From NCBI GenBank assembly GCA_900551205.1, contig URUW01000041.1, positions 1 to 11,843 of the forward strand: 11,843 bases of DNA. Direction: 5' to 3'. Each line of letters starts with the position of its first letter. Position 1 is the first letter of the stretch. This document shows positions 1-5,838 of the stretch, one piece after another. A model generated the notes under the pieces. The model had not been told where the DNA came from. It was given only the letters and a program-made list of their open reading frames with translations, and did no database searches. Source of the DNA: an uncultured Collinsella sp. (lineage in GTDB: Bacteria > Actinomycetota > Coriobacteriia > Coriobacteriales > Coriobacteriaceae). The position numbers and the translations under genes were made by a program.

Positions 1-35
1 CAAAAAACCGGTTGGAATGGGAATTCCAACCGGTT
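1..35 (-). terminator. Intrinsic terminator of the fbp-gtrA-gtrA cluster
   Basis: A perfect 13-bp inverted repeat (arms 6-18 and 23-35, loop GGGA) is followed, on the minus strand, by a run of six T (complement of 2-7, partly overlapping the stem base). It begins 26 bases past the stop of the leftward GtrA gene. Stem, tight loop and T tract make it a textbook Rho-independent terminator for leftward transcription. Confidence 0.9.
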
Positions 36-61
36 ATACATTCAAGCAAATAGCGAATCGA

Positions 62-469
62 CTACGACCGTGCGCCCTCGAGGAAGAAGCGGCGGCTGAA
101 GTAGTTGTACCAGGTGACGAGGAACGTGGCGATGGCCTTCATGGCTTGGTAGCCGATGCTCAAAAACGTGACGCCCACAAACATGTATAGGTCGTTGAGG
201 CCCAGGCCGATCACCGACAGGATGGTGAAGATCGTGAACTCGCGCTTGCGGCTCATGCCCTCGCGGTGGTCGAACACATACTTCATGCTGAGCCAGTAGT
301 TGACCACGACGGACGTGATAAACGAGACCGTGGTGCTCATCAAAAAGTCGAGGTGAAACAGCTCGACGAGCGCAATGAGCATACCCCAGTCGATGCCAAA
401 GGAGATAAGACCCACGACAGCGAACTTGAGGAACTGCTTGGTATGAGGTTGTGCCAGTGCCTTGCGCAC
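62..469 (-). CDS. GtrA-family four-TM membrane protein (copy 1)
   Basis: The protein has 135 residues, close to the usual GtrA length. It has four hydrophobic segments at roughly residues 14-36, 41-62, 77-100 and 105-126. The signature block between TM2 and TM3 (NYWLSMKYVF, then EGMSRKREF) is well conserved. GtrA-like proteins are thought to help move polyprenyl-phosphate-linked sugars across the membrane for cell-envelope glycosylation; the precise substrate cannot be read here. The start is GTG (467-469) with only a weak purine stretch upstream. The N-terminus MRKALAQ aligns with MQKLLAQ of the neighbouring paralogue, which supports this start. It is the last gene of the leftward cluster, ends just before the terminator at 1-35, and is separated from copy 2 by a 218-bp gap. 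No glycosyltransferase partner is visible in the window. The family call is secure; the role is inferred. Confidence 0.9.
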   Translation of the reverse strand: MRKALAQPHTKQFLKFAVVGLISFGIDWGMLIALVELFHLDFLMSTTVSFITSVVVNYWLSMKYVFDHREGMSRKREFTIFTILSVIGLGLNDLYMFVGVTFLSIGYQAMKAIATFLVTWYNYFSRRFFLEGARS

Positions 470-490
470 GTAATCACATCCAATGCGTTG

Positions 491-598
491 ATGAATCGAG
501 CAGAGGATACTTTAGAGCTTTTGCAAGGGAAACGTAAGGTCTTTGCCAAGAACTATACGAACTCGCCAGATTTTCAAGAGCTAATCCGCAAACGTTGA
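491..598 (+). pseudogene. Possible C-terminal remnant of an unknown gene
   Basis: A plus-strand frame of 35 codons lies between the two gtrA genes. It reads like real protein (LELLQGKRKVFAKNY, then SPDFQELIRKR and stop) and is less GC-rich than its neighbours. There is no ribosome binding site before the ATG at 491, and upstream the frame only continues antisense into gtrA. This would fit the stranded tail of a gene lost by deletion. I do not recognise the family. It may equally be intergenic DNA, since a candidate promoter for the leftward gtrA also falls here. Confidence 0.25.
504..509 (-). promoter_or_regulatory. Candidate -10 for gtrA copy 1
   Basis: On the minus strand the hexamer TATCCT lies about 35 bases before the GTG start at 469. 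The same hexamer sits before the gene at 9263. No good -35 is present (TTTCCC at 17 bp), so this is only a candidate. Confidence 0.25.
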
Positions 599-621
599 AA
601 ATTTGCCCGTAAACGAGCAAA
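597..621 (-). terminator. Weak intrinsic terminator after gtrA copy 2
   Basis: On the minus strand a stem of 8 pairs including one G-U (arms 614-621 and 602-609, loop TTTA) is followed by TTTTC. It lies about 70 bases past the stop of gtrA copy 2. The T tract is short, so termination may be partial, leaving copy 1 with read-through or its own promoter. Confidence 0.4.
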
Positions 622-687
622 GCCCACGAACAACAAAACGCTCGACGCGCGTCATCCGAGGGCATCGTAAAGCTGTAAGGCTGCGAG

Positions 688-1083
688 TTACTTGGTCTCG
701 TCGCCCTCCAGGAAGATCTTTCGGGTCACAAAGTTGTAGACCATGACAAGCGCGGTGGCGCAAATCTTGGCGATATTGGCCTCGAGCCCCAAGCCGGTGT
801 TGAGCGCCAGCACGATACCGTCGTTGAGAGCCAAGCCGATCACGGACAACACGACAAAGATAATGAACTCGCGGCGGCGGCTCATGCCCTCCTTGTGCGC
901 AAACACGTACTTCATGCTGGCGAGGTAGTTAAAGATGAGTGAGATGATAAAGCCGCTGGTATTGGCGATTAGGATGTTGAGGCCCAGACCGTAGTGGAGC
1001 AGATTCATAATGCCAAAGTCGATGACCGTGGCAATGACACCGACGACGCCAAATTTCATGATCTGCGCAAGGAGCTTTTGCAT
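688..1083 (-). CDS. GtrA-family four-TM membrane protein (copy 2)
   Basis: This is a second GtrA-type protein of 131 residues from the ATG at 1081-1083. It has four hydrophobic segments and the conserved block NYLASMKYVF...EGMSRRREF, near-identical to copy 1; both also share LSVIGLxLND in TM3. The two genes look like an old tandem duplication. The frame stays open to a TTG at 1146, which would give 152 residues. I prefer the ATG at 1083 because AGG sits 4 bases before it, because MQKLLAQ aligns with the start of copy 1, and because 1101-1155 folds into strong hairpins better suited to a leader. The TTG has only a G run abutting it. The gene lies 78 bp downstream of fbp and is probably co-transcribed with it. 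The likely role is membrane passage of lipid-linked sugars; the substrate is unknown. Confidence 0.9.
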   Translation of the reverse strand: MQKLLAQIMKFGVVGVIATVIDFGIMNLLHYGLGLNILIANTSGFIISLIFNYLASMKYVFAHKEGMSRRREFIIFVVLSVIGLALNDGIVLALNTGLGLEANIAKICATALVMVYNFVTRKIFLEGDETK

Positions 1084-1100
1084 GGTACCTGCCTTAAGCT

Positions 1101-1155
1101 GGCGCCGAAGCGCCGCGGGGATGACAAACTCAGCAAGTTTAGCCAATCCCCGCGG
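1101..1155 (-). other. Structured RNA element at the fbp-gtrA junction
   Basis: Two hairpins stand nearly back to back between the fbp stop and the preferred gtrA start. The first is a perfect 10-bp inverted repeat (1113-1122 with 1146-1155) that encloses a 5-bp inner repeat (1126-1130 with 1136-1140). The second, on the minus strand, is GGCGC-TTCG-GCGCC (1101-1114), the very stable C(UUCG)G tetraloop type. They overlap at 1113-1114, so they may compete. No T tract follows, so it looks less like a terminator than an RNA-stability or translation-control element. It lies in open frame if the upstream TTG is used. Confidence 0.5.
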
Positions 1156-1161
1156 GTGGAG

Positions 1162-3078
1162 CTAGGCGCGCTCCTCGATAGCACCGTTTCTATATGCATC
1201 GAGCAGTTGGCGTAGGTCCTGGATCTGGCTGCGGATCTTGGCACCGGTATCAGTGTCGCTCACCATGCGGCGGCGGTCGGCCTCGTCAAAGCGGTTGGTC
1301 TCGCTTTCGATGTCCACGTTGCGCGTGAGTGCCTCGGCAACCGTCGTAAAGGCCCGGTGCGACTTGAGGCGGCAGCCGCGCGAGCTCGAGATAAGCGTGT
1401 AGCCGGCGATGCCCGTCTTGGGATGGTAAGCGCGGCAGAATCCGCCATCGATGACCAGCAGCTTGCCCTCGGCGCGGATGGGCTGCTCGCCCTTGGTGGT
1501 TTTAACGGGCGTGTGGCCGTTGATGATGTGACCGGTCGGTGAGCATGCCATGGGCGCGACGCCAAACTCGCGCATGATGTCGTCGCAGACCGAGGGCGAC
1601 TTGGTAAGCGTAAAGTACGGGTCCATCGGCTCGACCCAGGTGCTCTTGTCGGCGATATAGGCGCGCTCAAAGGTACGCACCAGGCGTCCGCTGGCGGGTG
1701 AGTTAAAGCCAATCCACAGGTACCACATCCAGTCGAGAGCGTCGCGGTCGCCCACGCGCCAGGCGCGGCGGGCGATGTGGTCGCAAAAATCGAGATAATC
1801 GCGGCCAGCGTGCCAGGTGCCCAGGCAGTTCATGCTGCTAAAGGTGCCGTCTTCGTTGAGCGGCACGCAGCCATGGAACAGCAGGTTGCCGTTGGCGACC
1901 TTGTACATCGAGCCGTGGGAATAGAGAAAATCGATATGGCGATGCAGGTGATCGGCGGTGACAAACTCGGACACGAGCTTGTCGATGATGTGCTGCTCTT
2001 GGGGCGTGAGCGAATAGGGGTCCGCCGGGTCGACGGTGGGGAAGTCATTGGTCGTGAGCGGCCACACGCTGCCGTCGGCGAGCGTGACCGTGCCGGTGTC
2101 GTGATCGATTTTGTCGAGTAGCAGGCGGTCGGTCATGTCGAACTCGGGGTGGCGCTGGATAATCTGACCCTCGAGCTTAAAGAGCAGCACGTTGATGGCC
2201 TTGATCAGCGGGGTGATGGACTCACCGGCGGTGTAGGTGGCATCGGCAAAGGCGACAAGCTCACGCAGCGAGATGCCGTAGTCGTTCTCCAGGATCTCGT
2301 AGTTGTCGTAGCGTAGGTTGTTGCGCAGCACCGTGGCGATGCAGGCGGGCTCACCGGCCGCAGCGCCCATCCACAGCAGGTCGTGGTTGCCCCACTGGAT
2401 GTCGAGTGAATGGTAGGTGAGCAGGCGGTCCATAATCTTGGCCGCGCCGCCACCGCGGTCGAAGATGTCGCCCACCAGGTGCAGGTGGTCGACGGCCAGG
2501 CGCTTGATGAGCGAGGCAAGCGACTCGATAAAGTCGTCGGCGCTTGCGGTCTCCAGGATGGACTCCACGATGCGCTCGTGATAGCGCACGCGATAGTTGT
2601 TCTCGTCCGGGTGCGTGTGCAACAACTCGTCGATGATATAGGCGTAATCGCGCGGGATGGCCTTACGCACCTTGGAGCGCGTATAGCGGCTCGAAAGCGA
2701 CCGGGCAACCATGATGAGCTGGTCAAGTATCGTCTTGTACCAGGTGGGCGAGTCCTCGCGCTGGCTGCGGACCAGCTCGATCTTCTCGTGCGGGTAGTAG
2801 ATGAGCGTGCACAGCTCGCCCTTCTCGTCAAAGGTGAGCGTGTCGCCAAAAATCTCGTCGACATGCTCGCGCACGACGCCCGAGCAGTTGTTGAGGATGT
2901 GCATAAAGGCTTCGTACTCGCCATGCACGTCGCTCATAAAATGTTCAGTGCCTTTGGGCAGGTTGAGGATGGCCGAGAGATTGATGATCTCGGTAAACGC
3001 GGATTGCTCGGTGGGAAATTGTTTCGACAGCAGACGCAGATACTTGAAGTCTTGCGGATTGCGATCGAATGCGACCAT
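1162..3078 (-). CDS. fbp: Fructose-1,6-bisphosphatase, class III
   Basis: It hydrolyses fructose 1,6-bisphosphate to fructose 6-phosphate, the committed step of gluconeogenesis, in the cytoplasm. The protein has 638 residues, near the roughly 670 of the Bacillus class III enzyme. It carries calcineurin-type metallophosphoesterase motifs: SDVHGE at about 49-54, GDIFDRG at 203-209 and GNHD at 230-233, which bind the metal pair. Late in the protein come NGHTPVK and VIDGGFCRAY, typical of this class. The frame extends 15 codons to a TTG at 3123. The ATG at 3076-3078 is preferred because GGAAGG lies 6 bases before it and MVAFDRNPQDFKYL looks like a natural N-terminus. It is first in a leftward cluster with two gtrA genes and divergent from degV. 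A 10-bp inverted repeat just upstream may be its operator. I see no truncation or frameshift. Confidence 0.95.
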   Translation of the reverse strand: MVAFDRNPQDFKYLRLLSKQFPTEQSAFTEIINLSAILNLPKGTEHFMSDVHGEYEAFMHILNNCSGVVREHVDEIFGDTLTFDEKGELCTLIYYPHEKIELVRSQREDSPTWYKTILDQLIMVARSLSSRYTRSKVRKAIPRDYAYIIDELLHTHPDENNYRVRYHERIVESILETASADDFIESLASLIKRLAVDHLHLVGDIFDRGGGAAKIMDRLLTYHSLDIQWGNHDLLWMGAAAGEPACIATVLRNNLRYDNYEILENDYGISLRELVAFADATYTAGESITPLIKAINVLLFKLEGQIIQRHPEFDMTDRLLLDKIDHDTGTVTLADGSVWPLTTNDFPTVDPADPYSLTPQEQHIIDKLVSEFVTADHLHRHIDFLYSHGSMYKVANGNLLFHGCVPLNEDGTFSSMNCLGTWHAGRDYLDFCDHIARRAWRVGDRDALDWMWYLWIGFNSPASGRLVRTFERAYIADKSTWVEPMDPYFTLTKSPSVCDDIMREFGVAPMACSPTGHIINGHTPVKTTKGEQPIRAEGKLLVIDGGFCRAYHPKTGIAGYTLISSSRGCRLKSHRAFTTVAEALTRNVDIESETNRFDEADRRRMVSDTDTGAKIRSQIQDLRQLLDAYRNGAIEERA

Positions 3079-3105
3079 GAAACACCTTCCGATGGGGTTG
3101 GTAAA

Positions 3106-3135
3106 ACTGATAAACAGCGTCAAACGTTTATCAGT
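3106..3135. promoter_or_regulatory. Perfect inverted repeat upstream of fbp, candidate operator
   Basis: ACTGATAAAC (3106-3115) and its exact reverse complement (3126-3135) flank a 10-base spacer. It ends 28 bases before the fbp ATG. The geometry, two arms one helical turn wide separated by one turn, suits a dimeric regulator. On the minus strand a weak -10-like CATACT (3133-3138) would place the transcription start inside the repeat, which would fit repression. The regulator is unknown. Confidence 0.5.
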
Positions 3136-3398
3136 ATGCGCCGCTTTTGTTTCGATTGGGGGTGGGAGGTCGAATTGTTGGCCGAACGGTTTGGTAAATC
3201 GATTTAGTTGAGGTAGATATGGCGGTTGGGTGGAGACGACAGAAGGTGTTTTCTCAGATATTTATGCGTGGGGTCGGTGGAGACGATGGTGGTAAAGATG
3301 TTCGCTATTATTGGTTCGATTTGGTAAATAGTGGACATATGTACCGTATATAGGCTCACTGTGCGATAATTTGCGCAGCAATGAGTAAGGAGCCTCAT
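3136..3398. other. Divergent fbp/degV intergenic region
   Basis: This is the rest of the 320-bp gap between two divergent genes, and it is clearly less GC-rich than the coding DNA. It holds short direct repeats: an 11-mer GGTGGAGACGA at 3229-3239 and 3276-3286, and TTTGGTAAAT at 3190-3199 and 3320-3329, with the core TTGGTAAA again at 3098-3105. It also has a small palindrome AAATCGATTT (3196-3205) and the degV -10. I find no convincing gene in it. Confidence 0.6.
3362..3370 (+). promoter_or_regulatory. Extended -10 promoter element of degV
   Basis: TGC followed by GATAAT matches the extended -10 pattern (TGn plus a five-of-six -10 hexamer), with no clear -35. The 11-base string TGTGCGATAAT (3360-3370) recurs exactly upstream of the MetRS-like gene on the other strand. 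It lies 28 bases before the degV ATG, with the ribosome binding site in between. Confidence 0.5.
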
Positions 3399-4289
3399 AT
3401 GAGTGATTTTGTCCTGACCTGTGAATCCGCCGCCGATCGAACTCGGGAGTTCTTTGAATCGCGCAATATCCCTGTCGTGTGTTTTCATTACGAGATCGAC
3501 GATGTTGTCTATACGGACGATCTGTATCAGTCGATTACGCCGGACGAGTTTTTTGCCCAGATATCCGCGGGCGCCATGCCCAAGACGTCTCAGGTGAGCG
3601 TGGGTGAGTACGAGGAGTTTTGGGAGCCGCTTGTTGCCGAGGGTAAAGACGTGCTGCACCTGACGTTGTCGTCGGGTATTTCGGGTACGTATGGCTCGGC
3701 TTGCGTTGCGGCGCAGATGCTCGCCGATCGCTATCCCCAGGGCGGCAAGGTGCGCGTCATCGATTCGCTGGCGGCGTCTTCGGGCTTTGGCCTGCTGGCG
3801 GAATGTGCCGCCGACGTGCGCGATAGCGGGGCTTCACTCGACGAGACGGCCGCTTGGATTGAGGAGCACAGGCTCAACCTGCACCACTGGTTCTTCTCGA
3901 CCGATCTGTCGAGCTACCTGCGCGGTGGTCGCATTTCGGCCGCGAGCGCGATCATCGGCACGGCGCTTAAGATTTGCCCGCTTATGACGGTCGATTGCGA
4001 AGGTGGGCTGTCGCCACGTGAGAAGATTCGCACTAAGAAGCGCGCGATTTCCGAGATGGCCAAGACCATGATGGCACACGTGCAGGACGGTGCGGATTAT
4101 TCGGGTAAGTGCGTCATGTCGCACTCGGCGTGCCGCGAGGATGCCGAGGCAGTTGCGGCGCTGATCGAGGAACAGATTCCGCAGCTTAAAGGCAAGATTG
4201 AGATCAATAACATCGGTACTCTGATTGGCTCGCATACCGGACCTGGTACGGTGGCGCTCTTCTTTATGGGCGACAAGCGCGTGGATTAG
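3399..4289 (+). CDS. DegV-family fatty-acid-binding protein
   Basis: DegV proteins bind a fatty acid in a two-domain cytosolic fold. In Firmicutes the FakB members present the acid to the kinase FakA; whether this copy does so cannot be seen. The protein has 296 residues, normal for the family. Motifs in order: TSQVS at 63-67, LSSGISGT at 90-97, VIDSLAASSG, SYLRGGRIS and IGSHTGPGT at 276-284. The usual N-terminal D-S-x-A-D-like motif is present as CESAAD (8-13). An upstream in-frame ATG exists at 3381, but AAGGAG (3387-3392) lies after it and 6 bases before the ATG at 3399, so the latter is the start. It is transcribed alone from an extended -10 promoter, divergent from fbp, and ends at a hairpin shared with the next gene. 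No kinase gene is nearby. Confidence 0.93.
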   Translation: MSDFVLTCESAADRTREFFESRNIPVVCFHYEIDDVVYTDDLYQSITPDEFFAQISAGAMPKTSQVSVGEYEEFWEPLVAEGKDVLHLTLSSGISGTYGSACVAAQMLADRYPQGGKVRVIDSLAASSGFGLLAECAADVRDSGASLDETAAWIEEHRLNLHHWFFSTDLSSYLRGGRISAASAIIGTALKICPLMTVDCEGGLSPREKIRTKKRAISEMAKTMMAHVQDGADYSGKCVMSHSACREDAEAVAALIEEQIPQLKGKIEINNIGTLIGSHTGPGTVALFFMGDKRVD

Positions 4290-4330
4290 TTTGCCCCATC
4301 ACATCGCTGCATGATTGCTCAAACGAAAAC

Positions 4331-4358
4331 GGCCCGCCTCACGTTTGTGGGGCGGGCC
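4331..4358. terminator. Bidirectional terminator between convergent genes
   Basis: A stem of 12 pairs (4331-4342 with 4347-4358, one G-T) encloses a GTTT loop and is very GC-rich. On the minus strand GTTTTCGTTT follows the stem, a fair T tract for the leftward TIM-barrel gene. On the plus strand TTGCTGTT follows, weaker but usable for degV. It is the only such structure between the two stops. Confidence 0.8.
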
Positions 4359-4370
4359 TTGCTGTTGGGG

Positions 4371-5453
4371 TTAGCGTTTCTTTCCGCGGAAGAAGAAGCC
4401 GTGCAGTGACGGCTTGAGGCCGCGGTTGGCGCGATGCTCCTCGACGCGCTCGTGGATCGAAGCGACGCGCTCGATGACTTCGTCGGGAATCGGCACGTCG
4501 GGATTCATGTTCTCGACCTGGCTGACCTCGGCGGCGGAGACCTGGTCGATAATGGGCACATCGTCGTGCGAGATGACAGGTGTGGCGTCTTCCTTCATCT
4601 TGCGATAACGCTGCATCATGTCGGTCTGTAGCTGCTGGGCCGAAGGCGGCGTCCAGATGATGGCGTTGGCGCCGGCGGCGATGGTTTCACGGATGCTCTC
4701 TGGCGTCTTGCCGCCCGGCGCGATGAGCGGCAGGTTGGGATAGTGCTTGCGCAGCTCGCGTAGGACCTGGGGCGTGTTCTTGCCGGCGGCGATGTTGAGA
4801 ATCTTGGCTCCAGCGCGCACCTTGGCGTGGGCATCGTCGTCGCAGCGAACGACCGTAGCGATGACGGGGATGTCGGCGATGTTGGTGATGTGCTCGACAG
4901 TAGCGGGGGAGTTGACCACGCAGCCCGCCGCGCCCTGCATCTCGGAGACGGCTGCCATCTGCACGGAGCGCTTACCGGTCGTAGTTCCGCCGCCCACGCC
5001 TACAAAGACCGGGCACTCGGCGACGGTCAACAGTGCCTGCGTAATGGCCGGCTGCGGCGTGAAGGGGTAAACGGCAAAGACGGCATCGGCGTTGGAGTTG
5101 CGGATGACCGCGACATCGGTGGTGTAAATGAGCGACTTGATGCGGCGGCCGAAGAGCGTGAAGCCGCTGGCCTCCTCGATCTCGTCGGGCATGCGAAGGG
5201 CAGCCTTGCGCAGACGTCCGTCGATGGGCAGGGGCTCCATAGGGAGCAGGCCGTTGGGCGTGACGGCTACCTGGGGCTCGGTGAACTCGTCTGCGAGCTC
5301 GACCTCGGAGAAATCGACCGAGGCGACGATGTCTTCGTGAACTTCGGCGGGCACATCGATGGGAGCTTGGTCGTTTGCCGCGGCAGGCGTGTCGAAGGAG
5401 CTGGTGCCGACGAAGGCGTCGACGCGCTCGTTTAGATCGTTGAGGGTATCCAT
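4371..5453 (-). CDS. TIM-barrel-like conserved protein with acidic N-terminal extension
   Basis: The protein has 360 residues. The core, about residues 100-300, reads as a beta/alpha-barrel: strand-like segments end in phosphate-loop-like turns (GVGGGTTTG, then IAPGGKTPESIRETIAAGANAI). It resembles short proteins of about 230 residues found in gut Firmicutes and often annotated only as 'hydrolase', which begin near RRIKSLIYTTDV. The substrate is unknown and I assign no reaction. Residues 1-95 are an unusual acidic, proline-rich and probably disordered extension; the last 50 are charged and end in RGKKR. The start is the ATG at 5451-5453 with only a weak GAG before it; a -10-like TAGAAT lies so close that the mRNA may be almost leaderless. 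M89 would give the bare core but has no ribosome binding site. The gene is single and convergent with degV. Confidence 0.75.
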   Translation of the reverse strand: MDTLNDLNERVDAFVGTSSFDTPAAANDQAPIDVPAEVHEDIVASVDFSEVELADEFTEPQVAVTPNGLLPMEPLPIDGRLRKAALRMPDEIEEASGFTLFGRRIKSLIYTTDVAVIRNSNADAVFAVYPFTPQPAITQALLTVAECPVFVGVGGGTTTGKRSVQMAAVSEMQGAAGCVVNSPATVEHITNIADIPVIATVVRCDDDAHAKVRAGAKILNIAAGKNTPQVLRELRKHYPNLPLIAPGGKTPESIRETIAAGANAIIWTPPSAQQLQTDMMQRYRKMKEDATPVISHDDVPIIDQVSAAEVSQVENMNPDVPIPDEVIERVASIHERVEEHRANRGLKPSLHGFFFRGKKR

Positions 5454-5462
5454 GGAGGCTCG

Positions 5463-5468
5463 ATTCTA
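5463..5468 (-). promoter_or_regulatory. Candidate -10 of the TIM-barrel gene
   Basis: On the minus strand TAGAAT matches five of six -10 positions. It ends 9 bases before the ATG, so transcription would begin within a few bases of the start codon. No -35 and no TGn extension are visible. Confidence 0.35.
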
Positions 5469-5602
5469 TGTGATGACGGCCGGCAGGGTGCCGGCAGCGT
5501 TGTGCTTGCTAAATCGTTTGACGAGTTGATTTTTCCCCGCCGCGTCCCCCGTTAGACCGAAGGGCGGCGAACGTGAAGGAGCTGTGGTGGCGGGGATCGA
5601 GG

Positions 5603-5611
5603 TGCTATCTT
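5603..5611 (+). promoter_or_regulatory. Extended -10 promoter of the small membrane protein
   Basis: TGC plus TATCTT, 32 bases before the ATG at 5644, follows the same TGC-extended pattern as the promoters of degV, queA and the MetRS-like gene. There is no clear -35. Confidence 0.4.
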
Positions 5612-5643
5612 GAAAGTCCCGTTTAAAAGAGAGGTGACGCGGT

Positions 5644-5814
5644 ATGGAATTGACAGCAATGTTGGGCTCGATTGGCCTGTGTGTGGGCGCAATCGTTGCC
5701 GCCGCGGTCATCTATTTTGTGGTTACGGCCATTAAAGGCAAAAGGGCCGAACGCAAGGAGCGCGCGATGCTTAAACAGCATCGCGACCAGCAGGGCAAAC
5801 GCGCACAGAGATAG
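5644..5814 (+). CDS. Small single-span membrane protein, unknown function
   Basis: This is an open frame of 56 codons plus stop. One hydrophobic segment at about residues 8-30 (rich in G, A, V, I) is followed by a strongly basic tail with many K and R, so the tail should stay in the cytoplasm. Support for a real gene: a purine-rich GAGG about 9 bases before the ATG, an extended -10 before that, and codon use like the neighbours. Such one-TM proteins with a basic tail are common and often uncharacterised; I assign no function. It stands alone, divergent from the TIM-barrel gene and converging on the methyltransferase gene, whose stop is 24 bases away. No clear terminator is seen between them. 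It is short enough to be missed by automatic gene calling. Confidence 0.7.
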   Translation: MELTAMLGSIGLCVGAIVAAAVIYFVVTAIKGKRAERKERAMLKQHRDQQGKRAQR

Positions 5815-5838
5815 CTTGTTGAGTTTTGGATCCGTGCG

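Noticed and set aside
3079..3123. Fifteen-codon extension of fbp to a TTG
   Set aside because: It would code through the inverted repeat and has no ribosome binding site, whereas GGAAGG precedes the ATG at 3078.
2410..3207. Plus-strand frame of 265 codons opposite fbp
   Set aside because: It is a shadow of fbp; composition is typical of antisense GC-rich codons and no motif is seen.
3204..3338. Minus-strand frame of 44 codons (MSTIYQIEPI...) in the fbp/degV gap
   Set aside because: No ribosome binding site, no recognised motif, and it overlaps the degV promoter region. The open frame also runs on antisense through degV.
5479..5495. GCCGGC repeat with a 5-base loop upstream of the TIM-barrel gene
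   Set aside because: Only 6 bp, self-palindromic and GC-rich; it is likely by chance in this composition and has no T tract.
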